Source of the DNA: Methanocaldococcus fervens AG86
GTDB lineage: Archaea; AGJL01; Methanococci; Methanococcales; Methanocaldococcaceae
Assembly: GCF_000023985.1 (NCBI RefSeq)
Contig: NC_013156.1
Span: 1,228,363 to 1,292,362, forward strand
DNA length: 64,000 bases
Direction: 5' to 3'
This document shows positions 1-9,346 of this stretch, one piece after another. The first letter of the stretch is position 1. Each line of letters opens with the position of its first letter. Both the position numbers and the translations under genes were made by a program. The notes under the pieces were generated by a model that worked only from the letters and a program-made list of their open reading frames with translations, made no database searches and was not told the DNA's origin.

Positions 1-1
1 T

Positions 2-595
2 AATTATAATTCCATACTCAACAAAATATAGTTCTAAACCTTTTTTAATATCAACATCAAGATTGTTTATAATCCTCTGTCTCTCAGCTGGCGTATATGT
101 TTTTGAATCAACTCCCATACTACCCTCAACTATAACATCAACAATATTAAAGTTTTTTGTTGTGTTTTCTATTTTATTTGCAATATCTCTGAATGACTTT
201 CCTTCTATTGGATCTAATTCATAAAATATTATTGACTTTCCAATTGGATGCAATATTATCTTTTTTGCAGCTATGTCTTCCTGATAAGCCAATTCTCCAC
301 CAATAGTTATTGGTGTTCCATTATATATTGCATATAACGTCCCACCTTTTGCATCGTATATCTCAACCTCTCCATTGAAAGGTTTTTTAGATAGCGTCCA
401 TTTTCCAATGATAGTGGCATTTAAAGGAAAATTTTTATCCAAAATTTTCTCACACACCCATGCACATTTATACATCTGGTTTCCATCAAACTCATAATCA
501 TTTCCATTATTACTATAAAATTTATATGCCAAAGATATAGAAGTTATTAATATAGACAACATGACAACTACCTCGAGTATGCCAATTTTTTTCAT
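2..595 (-). CDS. Membrane-anchored protein of unknown function, 3' end outside window
   Basis: The open frame runs from an ATG at 595 to the window edge, at least 198 residues, with a GGTGATAATT ribosome site just upstream. Residues about 5-23 (GILEVVVMLSILITSISLA) form one hydrophobic segment after two lysines, so it is an N-terminal signal anchor or signal peptide. The rest is soluble, with a C-W-V-C pair near residue 46 and mixed beta/alpha composition. It is divergent from the PHP gene at 711. I do not recognise the family; position suggests an extracytoplasmic protein. The C-terminus is missing because the gene leaves the window. Confidence 0.75.
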   Translation of the reverse strand, partial: MKKIGILEVVVMLSILITSISLAYKFYSNNGNDYEFDGNQMYKCAWVCEKILDKNFPLNATIIGKWTLSKKPFNGEVEIYDAKGGTLYAIYNGTPITIGGELAYQEDIAAKKIILHPIGKSIIFYELDPIEGKSFRDIANKIENTTKNFNIVDVIVEGSMGVDSKTYTPAERQRIINNLDVDIKKGLELYFVEYGIII

Positions 596-710
596 AATTA
601 TCACCAATATCATAAAACTGTTAATAATTTATGTTAGTAAAACTTAAATTAATAGATTATCTTAATGAATCTTAAAATAAAAATTCTTATAAATAGTATC
701 GGGGACATCA

Positions 711-1424
711 ATGAAAGTAGATTTACATGTTCATTCTATAGTAAGTAAATGTTCTTTAAATCCAAGGAGCTTCTTGGAAAAATTTTGTATAAAGAGAAAT
801 ATTATTCCAGCAATTTGTGACCATAATAAACTAACTAAATTAAATTTTGCAATACCTGGGGAAGAAATAGCAACAAATAGAGGAGAATTTATTGGTTTAT
901 TTTTAAATGAAGAAATTCCTCCAAACTTAGATTTGTATGAAGCATTAGATAGAGTTAGAGAGCAAGGGGCTTTGATTTATCTTCCACACCCTTTTGATAT
1001 GAGTAGAAGAAGAAGTTTAGCAAAATTCAATGTATTAGAAGAGAAAGAGTTTTTAAAATATGTTCATATTGTTGAGGTTTTTAATAGTAGATGCCGTAGT
1101 ATAGAACTAAATTTAAAAGCTTTAGAGTATGCTGAAAAATACGATTTTGCAATGGCTTTTGGAAGTGATGCACATTTTATATGGGAGGTTGGAAATGCAT
1201 ATACAAGATTTAGTGAGCTAAATATAGAAAAACCAGATGATTTATCTCCAAAGGAGTTTTTAAATCTATTAGAAATAAAAACAAAAGAGTTAATAAAAAC
1301 AAGATCTAATCTATTAAAAAATCCATGGAAAACAAAATGGCATTTTGGAAAATTGGGGAGTAAATATAATATTGCATTGTATAGCAAAGCTGTTAAAAAA
1401 GTTAGAAGAAAATTGAACATCTAA
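711..1424 (+). CDS. PHP-domain metal-dependent phosphoesterase family protein
   Basis: The 237-residue protein opens with the PHP signature DLHVHSIVSKCS, and it has a second histidine motif YLPHPFD (about residues 91-97) and a late GSDAHF motif (about 151-156). These are the metal ligands expected of PHP hydrolases (families of HisN-type histidinol phosphatases and RNase/phosphoesterases). It is shorter than polymerase-associated PHP domains and stands alone. It is convergent with the zinc-ribbon gene that ends at 1432. The substrate cannot be told from the sequence; a small phosphate ester or nucleic acid is possible. Confidence 0.8.
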   Translation: MKVDLHVHSIVSKCSLNPRSFLEKFCIKRNIIPAICDHNKLTKLNFAIPGEEIATNRGEFIGLFLNEEIPPNLDLYEALDRVREQGALIYLPHPFDMSRRRSLAKFNVLEEKEFLKYVHIVEVFNSRCRSIELNLKALEYAEKYDFAMAFGSDAHFIWEVGNAYTRFSELNIEKPDDLSPKEFLNLLEIKTKELIKTRSNLLKNPWKTKWHFGKLGSKYNIALYSKAVKKVRRKLNI

Positions 1425-1431
1425 ATGAAGT

Positions 1432-2007
1432 TTATGGTTTTCTTTTAAGCCTGTAACCGCAGTATGGGCATATAATCCATTCTGGCTGTATCGGTCTTTT
1501 ACAATTTGGACATCTTAATACTCCTTCCTCTTCTTCTTCTTTCAACTTTGTACCACAATGAGCACAGAATTTCCAAGAATCTGAAATATAGTTGTTACAA
1601 TTTTTACATCTTTCAATTTCCTCCTCAAACGTCATATTTTTAATTTCAGCTCCACAGTTGGTACAGTAATCCCAACCTAAGTCAATAGGGGATTTACAGG
1701 AATTACAAAGTGGGACGAATGTTGAAAATTTAGTACCTAAAGCTTTTTTTACCTTTTCAAGAGTTATAGTTGCTTCTCTTCTTAGGATATCATCAGAATC
1801 GTATTCAATTATTTGATTTAACAATGTAATTATCTCGTTTAATGTTACTTTATCGTAGACATCCAAATATAAAATTGCTTCTGGTCTAACTTCAGCAATC
1901 TCCTGTAACTTTCTTAATGTAACTAATTTTGTAGCAGGTACTGAACTTCTTAGACCTGAGACAATACTCATCTTTTCTTCATCAGTTAAAGGAATTACAC
2001 GTACCAT
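1432..2007 (-). CDS. Double-zinc-ribbon protein with N-terminal helical region
   Basis: I start at the ATG at 2007 because AAAGGTGG lies six bases upstream; the GTG a few codons earlier is part of that ribosome site. The 191-residue product has a helical, HEAT-like N-terminal half (about 1-110) and a C-terminal half with three CxxC...CxxC knuckles: CNSCKSP...CTNCG, CKNCN...CAHCG, and CPNCKRP...CPYCG. These should bind zinc. Such proteins often act as scaffolds, but no partner is visible. It lies just downstream of the lipoprotein gene on the same strand with 11 bases between them, so the two may be cotranscribed. Confidence 0.75.
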   Translation of the reverse strand: MVRVIPLTDEEKMSIVSGLRSSVPATKLVTLRKLQEIAEVRPEAILYLDVYDKVTLNEIITLLNQIIEYDSDDILRREATITLEKVKKALGTKFSTFVPLCNSCKSPIDLGWDYCTNCGAEIKNMTFEEEIERCKNCNNYISDSWKFCAHCGTKLKEEEEEGVLRCPNCKRPIQPEWIICPYCGYRLKRKP

Positions 2008-2018
2008 ATTTTCCACCT

Positions 2019-2504
2019 TTATCCATATACCGATAATCTACTGTTAATCCAAAGATCCCCCAATGATTTTAATTTATCAAAGCTGTATATAACCACAGTA
2101 GGTAGTTCTCTTTCTGTAGCATTTAAAAGCCCGGATAATTCAGCTTCTTTCCTCCTTATTTTAAACTTGTAATATGGCTGAAGCTCCCCTTTTCCTGCAT
2201 AGTAGCATATAATTTGAACTTCATCAACATCTGTGTTTTTAAATACATAATATGTTATTTCTCCAATATCTCTTTTACTATCCGCATCTAAACTGTATGG
2301 GGTAGGTCTTGAACCAATATTTGATTTTACTTGATACACAATAGCAACATTTACACCGTTTATTGTTTTATTCTCTATTTTTACAACGTTATATTCTTTA
2401 TATAAAAAATCAGGGTATTTTTTTGGAAATAATAGAGTACAACCACTCATTACTGAGATGATCAATGTAAATATTATAAACACGCACAAGTTGGAGTGTC
2501 TCAT
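2019..2504 (-). CDS. Small predicted lipoprotein
   Basis: The N-terminus of this 161-residue protein is a signal sequence (CVFIIFTLIISV) followed by MSGC at residues 19-22, a good lipobox, so the mature protein is probably lipid-anchored at Cys22 on the outer face of the membrane. The mature part, about 140 residues, is mixed and has no motif I recognise. It has the same strand and close spacing as the zinc-ribbon gene. It is divergent from the RNA ligase gene across a 122-bp promoter region. Function is unknown. Confidence 0.7.
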   Translation of the reverse strand: MRHSNLCVFIIFTLIISVMSGCTLLFPKKYPDFLYKEYNVVKIENKTINGVNVAIVYQVKSNIGSRPTPYSLDADSKRDIGEITYYVFKNTDVDEVQIICYYAGKGELQPYYKFKIRRKEAELSGLLNATERELPTVVIYSFDKLKSLGDLWINSRLSVYG

Positions 2505-2626
2505 CTTATCCCTACTTTATTAGTAAATAATTTGTAGTAAAATACCTAAACATAATTTTGTGACTAAGGTTATTTATAATTTTATAATGCTTAGTTAATA
2601 TTAAAGTTAAAGTATGGTTGATATCT

Positions 2627-3799
2627 ATGCAGGTTTCAGCATACGCTTTGGATAAAATAGCAGAAAAACTTAATTTGTCCATAAAAGACTTGAATAAAGC
2701 ATTTAAAAAGAAAATTTTAAGAGAAGATGAATATAAAGAACAAAAATACCTGCTATTTAAAAAAGGATTTAGGGGGATAGAAAAAGGGACAGTCATATTT
2801 TTAAATGAAAACCTTGATGTCGTTAGGGGATATCCAAAAACTTATAGGGCCATAACCCTCTACCCAACAATAAAAAATCATTTTATTGACAAGGTTGTTG
2901 TTGAAGAAAAATTAAATGGCTACAACATAAGGATAGTTAAAGTAGATGATGAGATTTATGCGTTAACAAGGAGTGGTTATATCTGCCCATTTACAACAAA
3001 AAAAGTTAAAAAATTCTTAAATTTGGAGATTTTAGATGACTACAATGAATATATGCTATGTGGGGAGATGATTGGGCTAAATAATCCATACACTCCTTAT
3101 TATTACAAAGAGGCCGATAAAGGATATGAAAACCTTGGATTTTACATATTTGACATAAAAGAGAGAGAAACTAACAAATCTCTACCAGTAAAAGAAAGGA
3201 TGAAGCTATGTGAAAAATACAACTTACCTTACGTTAAGCCCTTAGCAATTGTTGATAAAGAAACTGCCCACATACAAGTAAGAAAAATTATTGAAAAATT
3301 AAATAAAGAGGGAAGGGAGGGAGTTGTTTTAAAAGATCCCGATATGGCCGTCTCCCCAATAAAATACACAACCCATTATACACAATGTGAAGATTTAAAA
3401 TCCGCATTTACATTTTTCTTTGATTTAGGTATTGATTTTATATTCAGTAGAGTTGTAAGAGAAGGATTTATGAGTTATGAGTTTAAAGAAAGTCTTGAAG
3501 AAAGAAAAATAAGGGCTAAAGATTTGGGAGAGGCAATTTTGCTACCGATGGTTGAAACAATAAATAAAGTGGCTAATGGGGAGAGGGTTTCTGAGGACTT
3601 TGAGTTAATATTTGATAGTGAAGAGGATTTTGAGGAATTTCTATATTTCATGAGAAAGATGAAGATGATCATAAATATAAAAAACGTTGAAGAAATTAAT
3701 ACCAATGAAGGAGTTAAAATTAAAGCGCTGATTGGAAAGATCTACAATAGAACTAACGATAAAATCATTAGCTATTTAAATGGAACGCTCTGGGAATAA
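2627..3799 (+). CDS. Archaeal homodimeric ATP-dependent RNA ligase (Rnl3 family)
   Basis: The start is the ATG at 2627, preceded by GGTTGAT; a TTG three codons earlier is less likely. The product is about 390 residues, the usual length of the Pab1020/MTH1221 type RNA ligases. It has the adenylylated lysine motif EEKLNGYNIR (Lys about 95), motif III-like LCGEMIGLN, motif IV EGVVLKD and a downstream motif V region (SPIKYTTHYTQ). A C-terminal helical domain completes the family fold. It seals or circularises RNA with ATP. The gene stands alone between divergent and downstream transport genes, so the natural RNA target is not shown. Confidence 0.88.
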   Translation: MQVSAYALDKIAEKLNLSIKDLNKAFKKKILREDEYKEQKYLLFKKGFRGIEKGTVIFLNENLDVVRGYPKTYRAITLYPTIKNHFIDKVVVEEKLNGYNIRIVKVDDEIYALTRSGYICPFTTKKVKKFLNLEILDDYNEYMLCGEMIGLNNPYTPYYYKEADKGYENLGFYIFDIKERETNKSLPVKERMKLCEKYNLPYVKPLAIVDKETAHIQVRKIIEKLNKEGREGVVLKDPDMAVSPIKYTTHYTQCEDLKSAFTFFFDLGIDFIFSRVVREGFMSYEFKESLEERKIRAKDLGEAILLPMVETINKVANGERVSEDFELIFDSEEDFEEFLYFMRKMKMIINIKNVEEINTNEGVKIKALIGKIYNRTNDKIISYLNGTLWE

Positions 3800-3887
3800 C
3801 AAAATTTAAATACTTTGGAATATACTTAAAGTTTTTATCAAATTTTTATTAATTTATGATACGTAAAAGTGAATTAAGGGGGTATAT

Positions 3888-4658
3888 GTGAATTTGAGAG
3901 ATGTAACTTTAAAAGTAATCCTCCCGATAGGTGTTATCGTCGCATGGGAAATTTTGGCCATATATTTAAACAAACCGGTTATATTACCAAAAGTTGAGGC
4001 AGTTATTAATGTTTTAGCCCACCCATTTGAAGGAGTTTTAGGAACTGGAAGTTTAATAGGGAATACAATAATTAGTATAAAAAGAGTTTTAAGCGGTTTC
4101 TTATTAGCTTCAGTTGTGGCAATTCCTTTGGGAATATTGATGGGGCATTATAGGGTAGTAAATAACTTCTGCGATGCATTAATTGAAGTTTTAAGGCCTA
4201 TTCCTCCATTAGCTTGGGTTCCATTATCGTTGGCATGGTTTGGACTTGGAGAGATGTCAATGATATTTATCATATTTATTGGGGCGTTCTTTCCAATATT
4301 AATAAATACAATATCTGGAGTTAAAGGTGTCCCTACTCCACTAATTGAAGCGGCTTTAACATTGGGAGCTAAGGGGAAGGATATTCTAATAAAGGTAGTT
4401 ATCCCAGCTTCATCTCCAAGCATTTTAACTGGACTTAGGGTTGGAGCTGGAATCGCATGGATGTGTGTCGTTGCCGCTGAGATGCTACCATCAAGCAACG
4501 CTGGATTGGGTTATTTAATTATGTATGCCTATTCGTTAAGTAGGATGGATGTGGTTATTGCCTGTATGATAATCATTGGATTAATTGGGCTTGTATTAGA
4601 TAGGGGCTTGAGATATATAGAAGATAAATACTTTGTTTGGAGAAAAATGATGAAATAA
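3888..4658 (+). CDS. ABC transporter permease, nitrate/sulfonate/taurine type
   Basis: A GTG start is chosen because AAGGGGG lies at the right distance. The 256-residue protein has about six hydrophobic segments and the permease EAA-type loop EAALTLGAKGKDILIKVVIP near residue 155, typical of SsuC/TauC/NrtB subunits. With the ATPase at 4805 it forms an importer for a small anion. No substrate-binding protein gene is next to them. The last codons (KMMK and stop) are duplicated 126 bp downstream by a repeat insertion that now separates permease and ATPase. Confidence 0.87.
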   Translation: MNLRDVTLKVILPIGVIVAWEILAIYLNKPVILPKVEAVINVLAHPFEGVLGTGSLIGNTIISIKRVLSGFLLASVVAIPLGILMGHYRVVNNFCDALIEVLRPIPPLAWVPLSLAWFGLGEMSMIFIIFIGAFFPILINTISGVKGVPTPLIEAALTLGAKGKDILIKVVIPASSPSILTGLRVGAGIAWMCVVAAEMLPSSNAGLGYLIMYAYSLSRMDVVIACMIIIGLIGLVLDRGLRYIEDKYFVWRKMMK

Positions 4659-4784
4659 TTGAAAGAACTATTATTGAGCTAAATATAAGAAAAGTAGATA
4701 AATAATCTTGATAAAATCTACGCTCTCTTAAAGTTTCATATCAATAGGGGGCTTTCCCCTATGGGGAGTAAAATGATGAAATAA
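4639..4784. repeat. Short hairpin repeat with target duplication between ABC genes
   Basis: The end of the permease gene (4639-4658) and positions 4765-4784 match at 19 of 20 bases, including an exact 15-mer AAAATGATGAAATAA. Between the copies lies a member of the window's hairpin family: AAAGTTTCATATCAATAG followed by the inverted repeat ATAGGGGGCTTTCCCCTAT (4744-4762). The arrangement is what a duplication-forming insertion would leave. The hairpin core is shared with copies at 11.8, 25.2, 46.2, 49.8 and 50.1 kb. Confidence 0.75.
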
Positions 4785-4804
4785 GCAAATTATAAAGGGA
4801 TAGG

Positions 4805-5578
4805 ATGAAAGTAAAGCTAAAGGTAGAAAATTTATCAAAAGTTTTTGAATTTAATGGAAATAGGGTTAAAGCATTGGATAATATTAATTTGGAAGTTTAT
4901 GAAAATGAATTTTTGACAGTTATGGGTCCAAGTGGTTGTGGAAAAACTACCTTATTACGGATTATTGCTGGGCTAGATTATCCAACTGAAGGAAAGGTTT
5001 TGTTGGATGGGAGGGAAGTTAAAGGACCAGGAGCTGATAGGGGTGTTGTGTTTCAGCAATACACATTAATGCCATGGAGAACTGTTTTAAAGAATGTTAC
5101 GTTTGGTTTGGAGTTAAAAGGCATTCCAAAAAAAGAAAGGATTGAGATAGCTAAAAAGTTCATTAAAATGGTTGGATTGGAAGGGTTTGAAGATGCCTAT
5201 CCTTATCAATTAAGCGGAGGAATGCAGCAAAGAGTAGCTATAGCAAGAACTCTTGCAAATAACCCAGAGATTGTTTTAATGGATGAGCCTTTTGCAGCAT
5301 TGGATGCTCAAACAAGGAATATTTTGCAAAATGAATTGTTAAAAATATGGGAAAAAGAGAAAAAGACCGTATTTTTTGTTACCCACAGTGTTGATGAGGC
5401 AGTTTATTTATCGGATAGGGTTGTTGTATTAACTGCAAGACCTGGAAAAATAAAGGAGATTGTTGAAATTGATTTAAAAAGGCCAAGAGATAGAACAAGC
5501 ATAGAATTCCTTGAGTATAGGAGAAAGATATTGGATATATTGGGAGATGAGGTTTTAAAATCATTAAAACAGGGATAA
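4805..5578 (+). CDS. ABC transporter ATP-binding protein, nitrate/sulfonate/taurine type
   Basis: The 257-residue ATPase shows Walker [10 protein letters not shown] (about 42-50), the Q-loop FQQYTLMPW, signature LSGGMQQR, Walker [12 protein letters not shown] and the switch histidine VTHSVDEA. The closest families are SsuB/TauB/NrtD, in agreement with the permease upstream. It energises import of a small oxyanion or sulfonate. The start is supported by GGGATAGG next to the ATG. It converges with hisF, with 15 bases between the stops. Confidence 0.9.
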   Translation: MKVKLKVENLSKVFEFNGNRVKALDNINLEVYENEFLTVMGPSGCGKTTLLRIIAGLDYPTEGKVLLDGREVKGPGADRGVVFQQYTLMPWRTVLKNVTFGLELKGIPKKERIEIAKKFIKMVGLEGFEDAYPYQLSGGMQQRVAIARTLANNPEIVLMDEPFAALDAQTRNILQNELLKIWEKEKKTVFFVTHSVDEAVYLSDRVVVLTARPGKIKEIVEIDLKRPRDRTSIEFLEYRRKILDILGDEVLKSLKQG

Positions 5579-5593
5579 ATTATTAATTAAATT

Positions 5594-6412
5594 TTATAAC
5601 AACCTCATAGGAATTCCTCTATCGGCACAATATTTCTTTATCTCTTCTATTGTATACTCCTTATAGTGTAATATTCCAGCCATTAATGCCGCATCCGCCT
5701 TTCCATGAACAAATGCTTCATAAACATGTTCTGGTTTTCCACAACCACCTGAAGCTATAACTGGTAATTTAACGCTTTTGGAAATCTCCCTTGTTAATAT
5801 TAAGTCGTAACCACTTTTTGTTCCATCTTTGTCAATACTTGTCAATAAAATCTCTCCAGCTCCCAATTCTTCAACTTTTTTAGCCCATTCTATGGCGTCT
5901 ATACCTGTCTCTTTTCTACCTCCATATATGTAAACTTCAAACCAGCAATAACCATCTTCTACCTTAACAACGTTTTTATCTATTTTATCTATCTCATCCT
6001 CATTAATGTAATGCCTCTTAGCATCTATGGCAACGACAACACATTGAGAGCCAAATATTTCACTCGCCTCTTTAATTAAATTAGGATTTTTTACTGCTGC
6101 AGTGTTTATTGAGATTTTATCAGCTCCAGCTCTCAAAATTTTTCTAAAATCTTCAATTGATTTAATTCCTCCACCAACGGTTAAAGGGATAAAAACCTTC
6201 TCAGCAGTTCTTTCAACAACATCAATAATTATATCTCTTTTTTCAGCTGAAGCTGTTATATCTAAAAATACAAGCTCATCGGCTCCTTCATCATCATACA
6301 GCTGAGCTAATTCAACAGGATCTCCGGCATCTCTTAGATTTAAAAATTTTGTTCCTTTAACCACCCTTCCATCCTTGATATCCAAACATGGGATTATTCT
6401 TTTTGTTAGCAT
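5594..6412 (-). CDS. hisF: Imidazole glycerol phosphate synthase cyclase subunit HisF
   Basis: This 272-residue TIM barrel has the two catalytic aspartates of HisF: Asp11 in CLDIKDG and Asp130 in VVAIDAKR. It also has the phosphate-binding loops TVGGGI and ASGGCG. It converts PRFAR, with ammonia from HisH, into imidazole glycerol phosphate and AICAR in histidine biosynthesis. No other his gene is adjacent, which is normal in Methanococcales where the pathway is scattered. A roughly 15-residue insertion (about 136-155) matches methanococcal HisF as I remember it. It lies directly downstream of the ParA-like gene, with 13 bases between. Confidence 0.95.
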   Translation of the reverse strand: MLTKRIIPCLDIKDGRVVKGTKFLNLRDAGDPVELAQLYDDEGADELVFLDITASAEKRDIIIDVVERTAEKVFIPLTVGGGIKSIEDFRKILRAGADKISINTAAVKNPNLIKEASEIFGSQCVVVAIDAKRHYINEDEIDKIDKNVVKVEDGYCWFEVYIYGGRKETGIDAIEWAKKVEELGAGEILLTSIDKDGTKSGYDLILTREISKSVKLPVIASGGCGKPEHVYEAFVHGKADAALMAGILHYKEYTIEEIKKYCADRGIPMRLL

Positions 6413-6425
6413 CTATATCACTCCA

Positions 6426-7223
6426 TTATTCCAAATCTTTAAATTCAGTCTCTTCTTCAGATTTTTCTTCTTCAGTTATTCCAGATATGGCTTTTGCCAA
6501 TTTCAATGCTCTTAAAGATGCCAAATCTTTCTCTAAATATATACTTGCAAGCTCATTAGTTAATTTGGTTAGCTCTTTTGTGAATTTTGTTTTAATGTTT
6601 GCTATTGGACTACTCTCCACCCACTGTCTCTCTACGTTTGGATCATAAGGCAGGATTCCAATAACATCCTCTATTATTTCGGTAATATCTGTAAGCCCCC
6701 TGTATTTATTTACAATTATTCCTGTAAATCCTATGTCTAAATCTCTTATAAGATCCATAGATTTTAATGAATTTACAATTGATGGAACGCTATCTTCTCC
6801 GACAATAACAACTTTATTGACTAATTCAAACTCTCCAACGTATCCAATTAATGGATTATCTTCAGTAATGTTTGGCGGGAAATCGTAAACTATAACATCA
6901 TACTCTTCTTCCAAGATGTTAATTAGGTTTTCAAATCTTGATATATCAGCTTTGTATCCAAAAACTTTTGAAGAAACCTCTGTAGGTATAACTGCCAAGT
7001 CATCATAGTTATATATTATCTCATCAATTGTAGATTCTCCTGAAAGGTAGGTATTTAGATTGTGTTCTTTATCTTCAAGGTCAAATAACAAAGCGGTGGT
7101 TCCTCCATATATATCACAATCAATTAATACGGTTTTTACTGATTGACTAAGGATATAAGCAAAATTTGCGGCAACTGTAGTTTTTCCAGTACCTCCTTGA
7201 ATATTATAAAATCCTATTTTCAT
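6426..7223 (-). CDS. ParA/MinD-like ATPase
   Basis: The ATG at 7223 is chosen because GGTGAT precedes it by four bases. The 265-residue protein begins MKIGFYNIQGGTGKTT, a deviant Walker A with the signature lysine of the ParA/MinD/SIMIBI class. It has DCDIYGG switch I, and a switch II-like region VIVYDFPPNI. There is no HTH and no ferredoxin insertion, unlike the MinD pair near 59-60 kb. Family members position proteins or DNA or deliver metal clusters. No ParB is adjacent; instead it follows, with 17 bases between, a large exported protein gene on the same strand. An acidic tail (EEEKSEEETEFKD) may be a contact site. Confidence 0.82.
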   Translation of the reverse strand: MKIGFYNIQGGTGKTTVAANFAYILSQSVKTVLIDCDIYGGTTALLFDLEDKEHNLNTYLSGESTIDEIIYNYDDLAVIPTEVSSKVFGYKADISRFENLINILEEEYDVIVYDFPPNITEDNPLIGYVGEFELVNKVVIVGEDSVPSIVNSLKSMDLIRDLDIGFTGIIVNKYRGLTDITEIIEDVIGILPYDPNVERQWVESSPIANIKTKFTKELTKLTNELASIYLEKDLASLRALKLAKAISGITEEEKSEEETEFKDLE

Positions 7224-7240
7224 TTTTATCACCAAAAAAT

Positions 7241-8911
7241 TTAATTTAGATTAATTATTTCAGGAGGATTTACAATCACATATTTGCAATGCTCTTTATC
7301 AAATTCTTCAAAAGCATAATTGCTTATAGAAAAGTTCTTTTTAAATAAGGTAACTTTTATTCCGTTGTTGTCTTTTATTTTTATGGCAGTTCCATTGTAG
7401 AATATGTTGTTTTTACTGTATTTGTTAAGCCATTTAGCCAAGTCTTTGAACGAAACTATCGCAGTTCCATTTTCTTTTAATTCGATAATTAAGTTTTTAT
7501 CGTAATCTCTAATATCTGCAATATAAACTCCAAAGTCTTCATCCTCTGGAGGGATATATATGGTTTCAACGACATTTACCCCATAAATTTCTTTTAGAGG
7601 TGTCGGAACTCTTACAATAGGGATTCCTTCATGAATTTCAAACCCCCTGTCCCCTGGAATTACTAAATACTCAACTTTATCTTTTGAATCCAATTTCCAA
7701 TCTAAATCTTTGTTATAATTTCCAAGTATTGCATCTGTCAAGTTTTTATCTGAACTTTCTAAGAATAAGCCATTACAACCTCTCGCCAATGCATAACCGT
7801 AATTTTTCACAAACCAATGGTTGAAATATTCATATCTACTCCACATTTCACTGTCATCTTTTACTGAAACTGGTTTTCCTTCATAATACCATTTTGAAGG
7901 CTCTTCAGCTTCCTCTGTCCAATATGGTTCACCATCATCTAGATGATGGTAGTTATTTTCGCTTTTAGCTCCTTCTTCCCAATACCCACTTTCTATAGTT
8001 CCTTTGTAACTTATAGTTTTAGGGTAATAATCTCCAATAGGGTCGTTTCTAAATGTTTCTGGAGCTTTATCAACATAGATTAATGGGTAGTAGCTTAAAG
8101 CTAATATATCATCAGCTTTAATGTCTTCCAATTTTGATGGTCTAAAGTAGAGGTGGGTGTAGTTATCTTTGTACCATTTTTTGAACCAGTAATAGTTATA
8201 TAAATCTTCAAGTTCGTCTTTATCAACATTAGATTTCTCAACGATGTCGATGCCTTCACTACCTGCTACTATATAACTTACACTTATGTTTAGAGCCTCC
8301 AACGCCTTTATATGTTTTAATTTTTTGTTTATTATTTCATCTTCAAGCATATCAACTTTGATTTTTCTCCCTGCAACATCTATTGCATATTCTCCATTTT
8401 CATCAGGGATTATTTTATTTACTGCAACCCCTGAAACGAGTATCTCTTTATAGTAAGGTGGAACTTTATTTATGTATGCAAAAACCCCTCCCTTTTTAGC
8501 TACATACTCTCCAATAATATCAAGGGTTTCTTTATCGTTTAAGGATGTTGGATACATAAATAGAAGTTTATTTTCCTTAATTTCATAAACTCCATCGGAT
8601 ATTTTTTTGTGATCAGATGTGTAATATACTTTATTTTCATCTAAGCTATTATTCTCATAATCTGGTATTCTGGGTGGAGCATATCTTTTTATTCCTAAGT
8701 AAGATAGGATATCTTCGTTGATGGGCTCTGTATCAAAACAAAATACAGTTAAAGAGTTTTTATTTAAAAATGTATTGAGTTCATCAACATTTTTAACCTT
8801 TGACAATGGGACGAACTCTACTGGGATTGAGCTGGTGTATTTATAATTAACTTCTGACGAATATGCAAAAGTAAGTGCAAATAGCAAAATTAGTACTGCA
8901 AACTTTTTCAT
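7241..8911 (-). CDS. Exported protein of about 556 residues, unknown function
   Basis: The ATG at 8911 has GGTGAATGA upstream, so I use it rather than the earlier codon. Residues 1-18 ([18 protein letters not shown]) are a clear signal peptide. The mature part has no membrane segment and is rich in aromatic and acidic residues, with a D/E-rich region around 310-360. This fits a secreted or surface protein. It is probably cotranscribed with the ParA-like ATPase downstream. I do not recognise the family; a cell-surface or polysaccharide-active role is only a guess. Confidence 0.75.
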   Translation of the reverse strand: MKKFAVLILLFALTFAYSSEVNYKYTSSIPVEFVPLSKVKNVDELNTFLNKNSLTVFCFDTEPINEDILSYLGIKRYAPPRIPDYENNSLDENKVYYTSDHKKISDGVYEIKENKLLFMYPTSLNDKETLDIIGEYVAKKGGVFAYINKVPPYYKEILVSGVAVNKIIPDENGEYAIDVAGRKIKVDMLEDEIINKKLKHIKALEALNISVSYIVAGSEGIDIVEKSNVDKDELEDLYNYYWFKKWYKDNYTHLYFRPSKLEDIKADDILALSYYPLIYVDKAPETFRNDPIGDYYPKTISYKGTIESGYWEEGAKSENNYHHLDDGEPYWTEEAEEPSKWYYEGKPVSVKDDSEMWSRYEYFNHWFVKNYGYALARGCNGLFLESSDKNLTDAILGNYNKDLDWKLDSKDKVEYLVIPGDRGFEIHEGIPIVRVPTPLKEIYGVNVVETIYIPPEDEDFGVYIADIRDYDKNLIIELKENGTAIVSFKDLAKWLNKYSKNNIFYNGTAIKIKDNNGIKVTLFKKNFSISNYAFEEFDKEHCKYVIVNPPEIINLN

Positions 8912-8970
8912 TTCATTCACCTGATAATTTAGTACATATCAAAATTTTCTAATTAGTAAAATAAATACTT

Positions 8971-9339
8971 TTATTCTTCGTACAACTCTTTTACATACAT
9001 AAGGGGGTAATCAATTTCCGCTATATACTCAAGTTTTAAATGGGCAATTGTCCTGTTTATTTTAATTTTTAAGTCAACATCCAACATTCTTCCATCTAAA
9101 GAAGTATATTTTTCCCCAACATCTTTAATTTTAACTTTTATGTCATAAACGCATGGCTGATTTTTCATAGCCTCTTCTATAGCTCTCTCTAAGGACTCTT
9201 TGTTGTCTTTACTAACTGGAGTGCCAACAAACTGATGAAATAAAGCTCCTAATGTAATTCCCCCTTCAAAAACTGCCCTCTCCCTATCAGTTAAATTCTC
9301 AAAATATTTTTTAAAAATTTCAGTTTCTTCTACCCTCAT
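8971..9339 (-). CDS. mptD: Archaeal dihydroneopterin aldolase MptD
   Basis: The 122-residue protein matches the COG2098 (DUF372) family, from memory M. jannaschii MJ0408: it has the N-terminal ERAVFEGGITLGALFHQFVG segment and a C-terminal EYIAEIDYPLMYVKELYE. MptD cleaves 7,8-dihydroneopterin to 6-hydroxymethyl-7,8-dihydropterin and glycolaldehyde in the methanopterin pathway. The next enzyme, MptE, lies at 27.4-28.1 kb in this same window. It is followed closely by nadA on the same strand (seven bases between mptD and the nadA stop), though transcription order is nadA first. Confidence 0.9.
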   Translation of the reverse strand: MRVEETEIFKKYFENLTDRERAVFEGGITLGALFHQFVGTPVSKDNKESLERAIEEAMKNQPCVYDIKVKIKDVGEKYTSLDGRMLDVDLKIKINRTIAHLKLEYIAEIDYPLMYVKELYEE

Positions 9340-9346
9340 GTTCCCC

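Noticed and set aside
5379-5564. Open frames on the opposite strand of known genes, such as this one within the ABC ATPase gene
   Set aside because: They mirror the codon structure of the true gene, have no ribosome site and no recognisable motif.
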